The position numbers were made by a program, and so were the translations under genes. The notes below the pieces were generated by a model. That model was not told where the DNA came from, did no database searches, and saw only the letters and a list, made by a program, of their open reading frames with translations. From the NCBI GenBank assembly GCA_050302475.1, contig JBNLBF010000006.1, positions 74,219-138,218 of the forward strand: a DNA stretch of 64,000 nt. Reading direction: 5' to 3'. The DNA is from NORP23 sp050302475. Its GTDB lineage: Bacteria > Pseudomonadota > Alphaproteobacteria > Rhodobacterales > Rhodobacteraceae. Of this stretch, positions 25,322 through 33,320 are shown piece by piece; within the stretch, counting starts at the first letter, position 1, and each line of letters opens with the position of its first letter.

Positions 25322-26395
25322 TTAATCCAAAATCATATCTGCAGAAGTCAACGGCGGATAGGCTGCAAGCGTTTCTCGTAGCAGCGCAACCTGCCCTTCC
25401 TCCATGCGGGGCGGCTTTTCGACGCGTTCCATGATGGTGCCCTTCTGGCTATCGCCCTCGAACGCTTTCAACGCGACATCAACCGGGATCGGCGGGACAC
25501 CCAACGCGGCGAATAGCTGTGTCACGCCAGCCTCGCGATCCGCATTGAACTCGTTATAACGGATCGGCACCATGGGAACGCCCGCCGCTTTGGCCGCCTG
25601 ATATTCCGCCAGATGTTTTTGCCAGAGCAACGCATAGGTCGGGCCGGGTTCAGCCGTTTCCCCCTGAAACTCCACATGTCGTGCGATAGCATTTGCGACA
25701 GGTTCGCGGACCATCAGCTCCCACATGAAACCAATGATATCAATCACATAGGGAGGTTCTATTTCCAGCTTATGGGTGAAGGCAAATAACGAGTTTCCCC
25801 AGCCCAAAGCATCGCGATACATGAAAACATTTCGGGACTCGGGGAAAGCCGCGTGAATGGCTTGGGCGCAAAACAAGCTCTGACTTCGGTATTTGATGCC
25901 GAGGATCGAGGTTTCCGGATTGCTGCGGATCGCATGGAAAAATTTGGCCAGGGCTTGCAGGGTCGCCGCGTCCCCACCCAGATGGGCAACCTGATCGAAC
26001 ACGTCGGGTTCTGACAGGCACCAGACATCGGGGGATGCGTTGAGGACATGGTTTGCTAGTGTCGTGCCGCAGCGGCCAATCGAATAGATCATCGCCAGTT
26101 GCGGTATCGGCAGGTCCGCGGTTAGTGAAATAACCTCTGCCGGATTGGTTTTGGCAACTCTGTCCGCCTGTTCAAACTGCGCCATGAAGACGAAAGGAAC
26201 AGCGGCGAGGTCAATGTCCGGAAGGTGCGTGAACCAGATATTTTCTCCGTCGAAACAATAGGGACTCCAGCCCGGTTCGGACAGAAAGCGTGCGGGATCG
26301 CCCTGCCCGGCGTCGGCGAGCGTAAAATCCTCCGGCTTGGGCGGTGCGACAGGCAGTTCCTTTTCGCGCGCGGTGATTGTGAAAAACTCAGCCAT
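25322..26395 (-). CDS. Sulfotransferase family protein (PAPS P-loop)
   Basis: 357 residues. The PAPS-binding loop lies near residue 102 (IYSIGRCGTTLANHVLNAS), and the 3'-phosphate motif is probably FMYRDALGWGNSLFAF. The N-terminal 95 residues form a separate domain. The sulfate acceptor is unknown. It is monocistronic, divergent from the M20 peptidase. It is one of three unrelated-looking sulfotransferases in the window (also 39811 and 51403). Confidence 0.8.
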   Translation of the reverse strand: MAEFFTITAREKELPVAPPKPEDFTLADAGQGDPARFLSEPGWSPYCFDGENIWFTHLPDIDLAAVPFVFMAQFEQADRVAKTNPAEVISLTADLPIPQLAMIYSIGRCGTTLANHVLNASPDVWCLSEPDVFDQVAHLGGDAATLQALAKFFHAIRSNPETSILGIKYRSQSLFCAQAIHAAFPESRNVFMYRDALGWGNSLFAFTHKLEIEPPYVIDIIGFMWELMVREPVANAIARHVEFQGETAEPGPTYALLWQKHLAEYQAAKAAGVPMVPIRYNEFNADREAGVTQLFAALGVPPIPVDVALKAFEGDSQKGTIMERVEKPPRMEEGQVALLRETLAAYPPLTSADMILD

Positions 26396-26493
26396 GACCC
26401 CTCCTGTTTGCAGTTTCTTAGCGTAAGTTTCACGCGGTGGGAATGGACATCCCGCCGACGCCTGATAGGGTTTGGGAAAACGGAGGTTACGCC

Positions 26494-27867
26494 ATGAGTC
26501 TCGACACTATTCTTGCCAAAGCTGACGACAATCTTGATGCCTCGGTCGAACGCCTGTTCGACCTGCTTCGCATCGAAAGTATTTCGACCGATCCGGCCTA
26601 TGCCGAGGAATGCGTGAAAGCCGCAGACTGGTTGGTGGCGGAGCTGCAATCGCTTGGGTTCGATGCTTCGCGGCGCGATACGCCGGGCCATCCGATGGTG
26701 GTTGGGCATTCAGGCGGCGAGGGGCAGAAAAAACTGTTTTATGGCCATTATGATGTTCAACCGGTGGACCCGCTGGAGCTGTGGTCGCACCCACCCTTTG
26801 ATCCGGTTCTGGAGGATCGCGAGCGCGGCAAAGTGATCCGAGCGCGTGGGGCGTCGGATGACAAGGGTCAGTTGATGACTTTTGTCGAGGCCTGCCGCGC
26901 CTGGAAGGACGTAAACGGCTCTCTGCCCCCCAACATGGTGATCCTGTTCGAGGGGGAGGAGGAAAGCGGTTCGCCCTCCCTGATCCCGTTCCTGAAGGAA
27001 AATGCGGACGAGCTGCGCGCCGATATCGGGCTTGTGTGTGACACGGGCTTGTGGGATCGCGATACGCCGGCAATTTCAACAATGCTGCGCGGGTTGGTGG
27101 CGGTTGATTTTACCATTAAGGCATCGGACATGGACCTTCACTCCGGCATGTATGGCGGTGCGGCAATCAACCCGATCCGGGTGCTGACAAAGATTCTTGG
27201 CGGGTTGCATGATGACGACGGGCGCGTGACGCTACCCGGGTTTTATGACGGCGTGAAGCCGCTGTCGAACGAGATCAAAGACCAATGGGAATCGCTGAAT
27301 TTTGATGACGAAGCGTTTTTGGGCGCTGTCGGGCTGACTACTCCGGCGGGGGAAAAAGCTTTTTCGACGCTGGAACAGCTGTGGTCGCGCCCGACCTGCG
27401 ATATCAATGGTATTTCCGGCGGGTACACCGGCAAAGGGTTCAAAACCGTTCTGCCCTCCGAAGCGCATGCCAAGGTCAGCTTCCGTCTGGTCGGCGAACA
27501 GGACCCCAAAGCGATCAGCGCGGCGTTCAAAAAATATGTCGCCGACAACCTGCCCCCGGATTGTGAGGTCATCTATCATAGCGGCGACGGGGCACCGGCA
27601 ACGTCACTGAATAATGAACAGCCGGAATTTGTGAAATCCCGTGAAGCCCTGTCAGCTGAATGGCCGAACGAGGCGATTTTCGGAGGGTGTGGCGGCTCAA
27701 TTCCAATTGTGGGGCTGTTTCAGGATATCCTTGGCATGGATTCGATCCTGATCGGGTTCGGGCAGGAGGATGATCTGATCCACTCTCCGAACGAGAAATA
27801 CGATCTGCGCAGTTATCATAAGGGTATCCGCAGCTGGATACGTGTGCTGGACGCTTTGGCTGGCTGA
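26494..27867 (+). CDS. M20-family metallo-dipeptidase
   Basis: 457 residues with the M20 di-zinc ligands: FYGHYDVQPVDP (His), ARGASDDKGQ (bridging Asp), FEGEEESGSPS (catalytic Glu-Glu), VCDTGLWDRD (Asp), and a C-terminal His in LRSYHKGIRSW. The dimerisation domain (about 200-320) includes DLHSGMYGGAAINP. The closest families are cytosolic nonspecific dipeptidase/CNDP-type enzymes. ATG 26494 follows CGGAGG; a 19-residue upstream extension is unlikely. A palindromic hairpin follows at 27886. Confidence 0.93.
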   Translation: MSLDTILAKADDNLDASVERLFDLLRIESISTDPAYAEECVKAADWLVAELQSLGFDASRRDTPGHPMVVGHSGGEGQKKLFYGHYDVQPVDPLELWSHPPFDPVLEDRERGKVIRARGASDDKGQLMTFVEACRAWKDVNGSLPPNMVILFEGEEESGSPSLIPFLKENADELRADIGLVCDTGLWDRDTPAISTMLRGLVAVDFTIKASDMDLHSGMYGGAAINPIRVLTKILGGLHDDDGRVTLPGFYDGVKPLSNEIKDQWESLNFDDEAFLGAVGLTTPAGEKAFSTLEQLWSRPTCDINGISGGYTGKGFKTVLPSEAHAKVSFRLVGEQDPKAISAAFKKYVADNLPPDCEVIYHSGDGAPATSLNNEQPEFVKSREALSAEWPNEAIFGGCGGSIPIVGLFQDILGMDSILIGFGQEDDLIHSPNEKYDLRSYHKGIRSWIRVLDALAG

Positions 27868-27885
27868 ACTTCCTGAAACCTGAAA

Positions 27886-27914
27886 GGATGGGTGAGGATC
27901 CACCCATCCTATTA
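27886..27914. terminator. Hairpin downstream of the M20 gene, core shared with 62053-62083
   Basis: GGATGGGTG (27886-27894) pairs perfectly with CACCCATCC (27901-27909) around AGGATC, followed by TATTATCTGTTTT. The T-run is interrupted, so this is a plausible but not ideal terminator. The same GGATGGGTG/CACCCATCC stem recurs at 62057-62079. Confidence 0.6.
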
Positions 27915-27953
27915 TCTGTTTTCAGAGCGGAGTGTGCCTACCAGACGCGCGCT

Positions 27954-28826
27954 CTATTGGAACAGGACCGGGGGAATAATCCCCACTTGGTTGCCGCCAA
28001 TTGATGCAACACTGTCCTTCACGATGACCGGCACCGTGAATTCTGCATCCCCGGTCAGGATCGACAGTAGAGGTTCCAACTGAGAGGCAGCCGTTACACC
28101 GATCAGCTGTGACAGGTTAAATGCGCCCTGCCAGTCGGAAACGGTTAACGTTGCTTCGCCATTCAGGCGACCAAATCCGTCGACATCGAAATCGCCGCTG
28201 CCGGTTAATATCAGACCGGCCCAGTCCAGCGAGAGGGATTCCACGCGAACAGATTCGACCAGAAGCTCGCCTGTCTCGACAGATTCCATATCAAATGCCT
28301 TGTTCAGGCTGACCAATGTGGTCGCAGACACAGCGTTAACATTTTGCAGCAGCTCCGTGTTACCCGGAATTCTGCGTAGCAGCGTATCCGGCAAAGACAG
28401 CGCGCCGCCATTCAGGCTCAACTGATAATCAGCCCCTAGCCCTTTACGGGTGAAGGAGAAATTCGCCTCGCGTAAAGCGTCGCGAATCTCGACATTGTCA
28501 ATGAGGGACAGGATATCGCTATTTGTAGATGTTCTGCCGACAATCGGATTGTCGGGGGGACGTAGAAAAATGATCTCTCGGGGTGGGGGCACACCTGTTG
28601 CAGGGTCCTCGGTATCACCATCACCTTCACCCTCCCCGTCAGCTTCGCCCACGGCGGTGTCCTCACCTTCGGCAGAGGGGTCTGTGGCTACTTCTTCGGT
28701 ATCGTCACCCGTGGCGGGATCAGCCTCTTGTGCCAACAGATTGGTCGACGCCAGTACCAGCGTCAGAAACATTAACGCTGGTACAAACCATCTCAGCAAG
28801 AGATCTGACAAAGCTTTATTGCTCAA
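27954..28826 (-). CDS. Secreted protein with acidic linker, function unknown
   Basis: 290 residues from a TTG start that overlaps the preceding stop (TTGA). A signal peptide or anchor (FVPALMFLTLVLASTNLLAQ, about 14-33) precedes a strongly acidic Glu/Asp/Gly/Thr linker (about 34-80) and a beta-rich C-terminal domain of about 200 residues (for example ADYQLSLNGGALSLPDTLL and DFDVDGFGRLNGEATLTVSD). The C-terminal part faintly resembles DUF2125-type periplasmic proteins, a weak similarity I would not rely on. It is coupled to the small gene upstream. Confidence 0.75.
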   Translation of the reverse strand: MSNKALSDLLLRWFVPALMFLTLVLASTNLLAQEADPATGDDTEEVATDPSAEGEDTAVGEADGEGEGDGDTEDPATGVPPPREIIFLRPPDNPIVGRTSTNSDILSLIDNVEIRDALREANFSFTRKGLGADYQLSLNGGALSLPDTLLRRIPGNTELLQNVNAVSATTLVSLNKAFDMESVETGELLVESVRVESLSLDWAGLILTGSGDFDVDGFGRLNGEATLTVSDWQGAFNLSQLIGVTAASQLEPLLSILTGDAEFTVPVIVKDSVASIGGNQVGIIPPVLFQ

Positions 28827-29152
28827 TTGCCTCTTCCTTTTCTCGCTCTGCGGCGGTTTTTTTGCTCGATCCCTTCCCGAAATATTTCGGTCATCGGGTG
28901 GTCAGGATGCGTGCTACTATACTGATCGTGAAACATTTTCATATAGTTTTGAACATCTGCGTCTTCGGGCAATCCCAGAACCCAGTCCAGAAACACCGTC
29001 CGGCATTCAGACTTGGAAATAGTTTCCATCGCATAAATATCACTAATCAAATTACGCGGATCATGAGTCACCAACACATCCAAGCCCCCAACCTGATCGG
29101 CGCGAGTGGGAATCTTCTCAGGATAACTGTTCCAACAATCGTTACTCAGCAC
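28823..29152 (-). CDS. Hypothetical protein, 109 residues
   Basis: The frame opens at a GTG (29152) with AGAAGGG 8 nt upstream and ends by overlapping the TTG start of the secreted protein gene by 4 nt. The product is soluble, with two tryptophans in the first 55 residues (NDCWNSYPEK, FLDWVLGLPE), an acidic middle and a basic Arg/Lys-rich end (QKNRRRARKGRGN). I do not recognise it. An in-frame TGA lies 30 nt upstream of the GTG, so no longer start is available, and the gene could be a 5'-truncated remnant. It is downstream of glnE. Confidence 0.55.
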   Translation of the reverse strand: MLSNDCWNSYPEKIPTRADQVGGLDVLVTHDPRNLISDIYAMETISKSECRTVFLDWVLGLPEDADVQNYMKMFHDQYSSTHPDHPMTEIFREGIEQKNRRRARKGRGN

Positions 29153-29200
29153 CCACTTCGCCCTTCTAACATTGAGTCATAACGTGCCATCGGCATGAAT

Positions 29201-31984
29201 TTACAGTCTTTTATGTATTATTTTGGTCATTTTTGTGGCTAAACTTGTCAAATATGCAACCACGTCCATTCCGTCAGGTCGATCCGACAGAGCGGAGGAC
29301 AGGATTTTCACCCGATTTATCATCGCTTCGCTTGCGTCCGGTTCCAATCCGGTTAGGCGGGTGATTTGCAATACGGCCGAATAGGCTTTGTGCGCTGTTT
29401 CTATCACGTCAGCTTCCGAGGCATCGATCCAGCCTGCCCCCAGCAACTGCGGAACATGGGCACGGATCGAGGTTGTCCCTAAACTGCCCGTCAACAGCGC
29501 ACCGGTCTGCAAAAACAGTTCCAGGTCCATCATGCGCCCTTCGCCGTTTTTCACGTCCAACGGTCCGTCCGGCGATTTTTCGCGAAACAGGCGATCACGC
29601 ATATCTGCAAGGTCCTGAAGGGTTTTCCCGGCATCCCTTTCGCGCGTCAGTGCGTGTGAGATAGCCGTCGTAATCCCGTCTTGCAGTTTCGGCGAGCCTA
29701 CCAGAACACGGGCGCGGGTCAGGGCAAGATGTTCCCAGGTCCAGGCGTCCTCGTACTGATATCTCGAAAACGAATTTAGCGCGGTGGCAACCGGCCCCTG
29801 ACGCCCCGAAGGACGCAGACGCATATCGACCTGATAGAGCGCCCCCTCGGCGGTTGGTACAGTCAATGCGGACAGGAGAGTCTGCGTCAGACGGGCGAAA
29901 TATGTTTTGATCGGCAATTGTTTCGGACCGTCGGAATATTCCGCGCCTTCCGCATCGTAAATCACGATCAGGTCGAGGTCCGAGGTCGCTGTCATCTCTC
30001 TCGATCCCAGTTTCCCCATCGCGATCACCGCCGCCCCCTGCCCCGGCGGTTCACCGTAACGGCGCGAAAATTCGGTGCAAACAGCTGGGAAGAGATTGCC
30101 AAGGCAGGCTTCGGCAATATCAGAATATTCCACAGCGGCCTCATCTGGCGAAGCAATCCCGCGCAAAAGACCAACACCTACTTTGAACTGTTTTTCCTTC
30201 ACCCAGCGCCGCGTTATGTCCAGCGTATCCTCATAGTCACGAGATCGGGTCAGAAGATCATGCAATTCAGCTTGCAAACGCTCCAGCCCCGGTAAGGGAT
30301 CAAAGAAATCCGCTGTGACCACGGCATCCAGAACCTGAGGATTCCGCCCCATATATTGCGCAAGCGCAGGTGCCGTGGCGGAAATATCCGCAATCAATTC
30401 CAGCAGAATCGGATTTGCTTCGAACAAAGAAAATATCTGCACGCCTGCAGGCAAATCTGACAGAAACGCATCAAATTGCGAAAGGGCAAAATCCGGATCA
30501 GATGCGTTGGCCATATGCGAAAGAAGGTCATTTTCGATACGCGAAAAAATCCTCTCTGCCCGTTCTGATCGCAATGCCGGATATTGGTGCCAACGATCCG
30601 TAAATTCCTTTGCACGGCTTAGAAAGTCTTCGGGAAGGTCGGGGTTTTGTTCGGTGTCATCCGGGGCAAAAAATGCTTCGGTTCTCTCATGAACATTCTT
30701 CAGTAATGCAATGATTTCATTTGATAATACTGTGGTGTCAGCATATCCACAGAACCGCGCGAACCGATCCTGCTTGTCGGGTTGATCGGGCAGCTTGTGC
30801 GTTTGCATATCATCCAGCATTTGAATGCGATGCTCCCATTCGCGTAATTGCCGGTAACTGCGGGTCAGATTGTCGGCGAGGTCATCAGTTATCCAGCCTG
30901 TCCCAGCCAGCGCTGCCAGCGCAGGGACGGTTTCGCGGTTACGGATGGCGGGTTCACGCCCACCGCAGATGATCTGACGGGTCTGGGTGAAGAACTCAAT
31001 CTCGCGTATGCCACCCCGGCCGAGCTTAAGATCGTGGCCCGAAAAGGTGATCGGCCCGTGCAACTGTTTATGTTCGCGAATACGCAGCCGCATGTCATGG
31101 GCGTCCTGAATGGCTGCGAAATCGAGATGTTTGCGCCAGATGAACGGACGAAGTTCGGTCAGGAACCGATCCCCTGCTACGATATCCCCGGCGCAGGGGC
31201 GGGCTTTGATAAACGCAGCCCGTTCCCACGTGCGCCCGAAACTTTCATAGTACCGTTCGGCTGCGTCCATGGCGATGCAGACTGGCGTCACCGATGGATC
31301 GGGGCGCAGACGCAGGTCAGTGCGGAAGACATACCCTTCTGCGGTGGGTTCAGACAACAGTTTGACCAAGCGCTGTGTCACGCGGATGAAGGCACTGCGG
31401 GTGGCAGCGAAATCCTCTTCCGGGTAGCGGGTTTCGTCAAACAGCATGATCAGGTCAATGTCGGATGAGTAATTCAGCTCTCCTGCGCCCATCTTGCCCA
31501 TGGCAAGTGCCACCAGACCACCACACTCCTCCGGGGCTTCGGCGATCCAGTCGGGCAGTTTTCCGCGATTTACCTCAGCCATCACTAGATGCTGCATTGC
31601 CGCCTGCACAGCGCGATCGGCAAGGTCCGTCAGCGCCCCTGTGACCTGTTCAAGCGACCAGACATCCCCAAGATCAGCCAACGCGGCCAACAACGCGACC
31701 CTGCGCTTGGCGGTTCGCAGCGAGGCGGAGAGGCTGTCAAAATCCTCGCCGGTGATCGCCGCCAGTGTATCGGCGATCAGACGATCCAGATCGGTTTGCA
31801 AATTGTCGCGCAGCCATTCGCCCTCGCGCGCGATCAGACCCGCCAAATACGGACTGCAACAGGCTGTGTTGATAATCAGCGCCGCGACATTGTCCGGCTG
31901 ATCGCCCCAGTCAGCCGTCAGCGCAGCCTGTTCAGTCAGGTCATAGGGTATAGGGGCGCGGGTGGCATCGGATAAGCTGCTCAT
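29201..31984 (-). CDS. glnE: Glutamine synthetase adenylyltransferase/adenylyl-removing enzyme
   Basis: 927-residue bifunctional GlnE that adenylylates and deadenylylates glutamine synthetase in response to PII. Two nucleotidyltransferase domains are visible: the N-terminal one with GAGELNYSSDIDLIMLFDE and the C-terminal one with GSREMTATSDLDLIVIYDAE. The central GlnD/PII-responsive region lies between. It starts at ATG 31984, 40 nt after the enoyl-CoA hydratase-like gene on the same strand. Confidence 0.97.
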   Translation of the reverse strand: MSSLSDATRAPIPYDLTEQAALTADWGDQPDNVAALIINTACCSPYLAGLIAREGEWLRDNLQTDLDRLIADTLAAITGEDFDSLSASLRTAKRRVALLAALADLGDVWSLEQVTGALTDLADRAVQAAMQHLVMAEVNRGKLPDWIAEAPEECGGLVALAMGKMGAGELNYSSDIDLIMLFDETRYPEEDFAATRSAFIRVTQRLVKLLSEPTAEGYVFRTDLRLRPDPSVTPVCIAMDAAERYYESFGRTWERAAFIKARPCAGDIVAGDRFLTELRPFIWRKHLDFAAIQDAHDMRLRIREHKQLHGPITFSGHDLKLGRGGIREIEFFTQTRQIICGGREPAIRNRETVPALAALAGTGWITDDLADNLTRSYRQLREWEHRIQMLDDMQTHKLPDQPDKQDRFARFCGYADTTVLSNEIIALLKNVHERTEAFFAPDDTEQNPDLPEDFLSRAKEFTDRWHQYPALRSERAERIFSRIENDLLSHMANASDPDFALSQFDAFLSDLPAGVQIFSLFEANPILLELIADISATAPALAQYMGRNPQVLDAVVTADFFDPLPGLERLQAELHDLLTRSRDYEDTLDITRRWVKEKQFKVGVGLLRGIASPDEAAVEYSDIAEACLGNLFPAVCTEFSRRYGEPPGQGAAVIAMGKLGSREMTATSDLDLIVIYDAEGAEYSDGPKQLPIKTYFARLTQTLLSALTVPTAEGALYQVDMRLRPSGRQGPVATALNSFSRYQYEDAWTWEHLALTRARVLVGSPKLQDGITTAISHALTRERDAGKTLQDLADMRDRLFREKSPDGPLDVKNGEGRMMDLELFLQTGALLTGSLGTTSIRAHVPQLLGAGWIDASEADVIETAHKAYSAVLQITRLTGLEPDASEAMINRVKILSSALSDRPDGMDVVAYLTSLATKMTKIIHKRL

Positions 31985-32024
31985 ACCGACAGAATGTCAG
32001 CATTCCGCGCCCGGTCAAGCCGCT

Positions 32025-32801
32025 TTAGCGCCCATCGAATTTGGGGGAACGTTTCTCGCTAAAGGCGATGATCCCTTCGAGGAAATCGCGGGTTTTTCCG
32101 GCGATACCCTGAAGGTGGGCCTCTTCGGACAACTGGTCAGCCAACGTATTGTCCATGCTGCGCCGCATTGCCTGTTTTAACAGCGTATATGTCTGCGTAG
32201 GACCGTTCGCCAGATAGGCCGCGCGGTCCTGCACTGTCTGGGCAAAATCGTCATCATCGACGCATTCCCAGATCATACCCCAATCGGCAGCTCTTTCGGC
32301 TTCGATCTTTTCGGAAAACAGGGCTGCGCCCATGGCACGCGCAAACCCGATCTGACGGGGCAGCCAGAAACTGCCACCCGCATCCGGAATCAGACCGATT
32401 TTTGCAAAAGCCTGGGTGAAATAAGCCGACTTGCAGGCAATCACCACATCCGCTGCCAGTGCCAGGTTCGCCCCTGCCCCCACAGCCGCACCATTCACGG
32501 CAGAGATCGTGGGGATTTTGCTCTCGTATATTGCCAGCAGCATCGGTTCATATTCTTCACGCAGCGTGCGTTCCAGATCGATATCCGCCAGATGCCGCTG
32601 ATCGCCGAGGTCCTGGCCCGCGCAAAACCCGCGTCCCTCGCCTGTCATGATCAGGACTCGCGCATCGTCCTGTGCCCGGTCCACAGCATGGGTGATTTCG
32701 GTCCGCATCTGGCCATTGAGGCTATTCATCTTCTCCGGACGGTTGAGCTTGATCGTCGCGACCTCGTCCGCAACGGTGTAATGGATCGTCTGATAGTCCA
32801 T
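32025..32801 (-). CDS. Enoyl-CoA hydratase/isomerase family protein, PaaG-like
   Basis: 258-residue crotonase. The oxyanion hole lies in GEGRGFCAGQDLGDQ and NGAAVGAGANLALAADVV; the catalytic Asp is probably in GLIPDAGGSFWLPR. The FCAGQDL and PDAGGS combination is typical of PaaG, the 1,2-epoxyphenylacetyl-CoA isomerase, but no other paa genes lie nearby, so another acyl-CoA substrate is possible. It lies between ccmH and glnE on the same strand with gaps of 69 and 40 nt. Confidence 0.88.
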   Translation of the reverse strand: MDYQTIHYTVADEVATIKLNRPEKMNSLNGQMRTEITHAVDRAQDDARVLIMTGEGRGFCAGQDLGDQRHLADIDLERTLREEYEPMLLAIYESKIPTISAVNGAAVGAGANLALAADVVIACKSAYFTQAFAKIGLIPDAGGSFWLPRQIGFARAMGAALFSEKIEAERAADWGMIWECVDDDDFAQTVQDRAAYLANGPTQTYTLLKQAMRRSMDNTLADQLSEEAHLQGIAGKTRDFLEGIIAFSEKRSPKFDGR

Positions 32802-32870
32802 CCGGACCTCCCTTGCTGGTTGGGTTCTATTTAGGCAGCGTTGCCGCCAATTAAAAGCACCAACCTTGCG

Positions 32871-33320
32871 TCAGTCGTTTAGCAGGTCCTGCAGACGCTT
32901 TTCTTCATCATCAGAGAGGGTGTCGCTGGTAGGCGCCGCAGTTGATCGCCGGCGCAGGAATGCAAAGGCGAGGATTCCGCCAAGGATCAGCAGGATCGGA
33001 CCGGTCAGCCACAGAAACAGATTCTTGGCACTAAGCGTAGGGCGCAACAGAACATATTCGCCGTAGCGGTCCACGACATAGGCGACGACCTGTTCGTCGC
33101 TGTCGCCTTCGGTCAGGCGCTCGCGGACCAGCAACCGCAGGTCACGCGCCAACTCGGCATTGCTGTCGTCGATATTTTCGTTTTGACAGACGAGGCAGCG
33201 AAGTTCCTGCGAGATGTCGCGCGCCCGCGCTTCCAGTTCCGGATCATCGAGAATCTCATCAGGTTGCACCGCCAGAACAGCGGTCGCAAAGGCCAGCATT
33301 ATCAGCGTCAGGCGGATCAT
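32871..33320 (-). CDS. ccmH: Cytochrome c maturation protein CcmH/CycL
   Basis: 149 residues: a signal peptide (MIRLTLIMLAFATAVLAVQP), a periplasmic thiol domain with the LRCLVCQNE redox motif (CxxC), and one C-terminal membrane helix (LFLWLTGPILLILGGILAFAFL). CcmH reduces apocytochrome c cysteines and hands them to CcmF for heme ligation. Its ATG overlaps the ccmF stop by 4 nt (ATGA). Confidence 0.96.
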   Translation of the reverse strand: MIRLTLIMLAFATAVLAVQPDEILDDPELEARARDISQELRCLVCQNENIDDSNAELARDLRLLVRERLTEGDSDEQVVAYVVDRYGEYVLLRPTLSAKNLFLWLTGPILLILGGILAFAFLRRRSTAAPTSDTLSDDEEKRLQDLLND

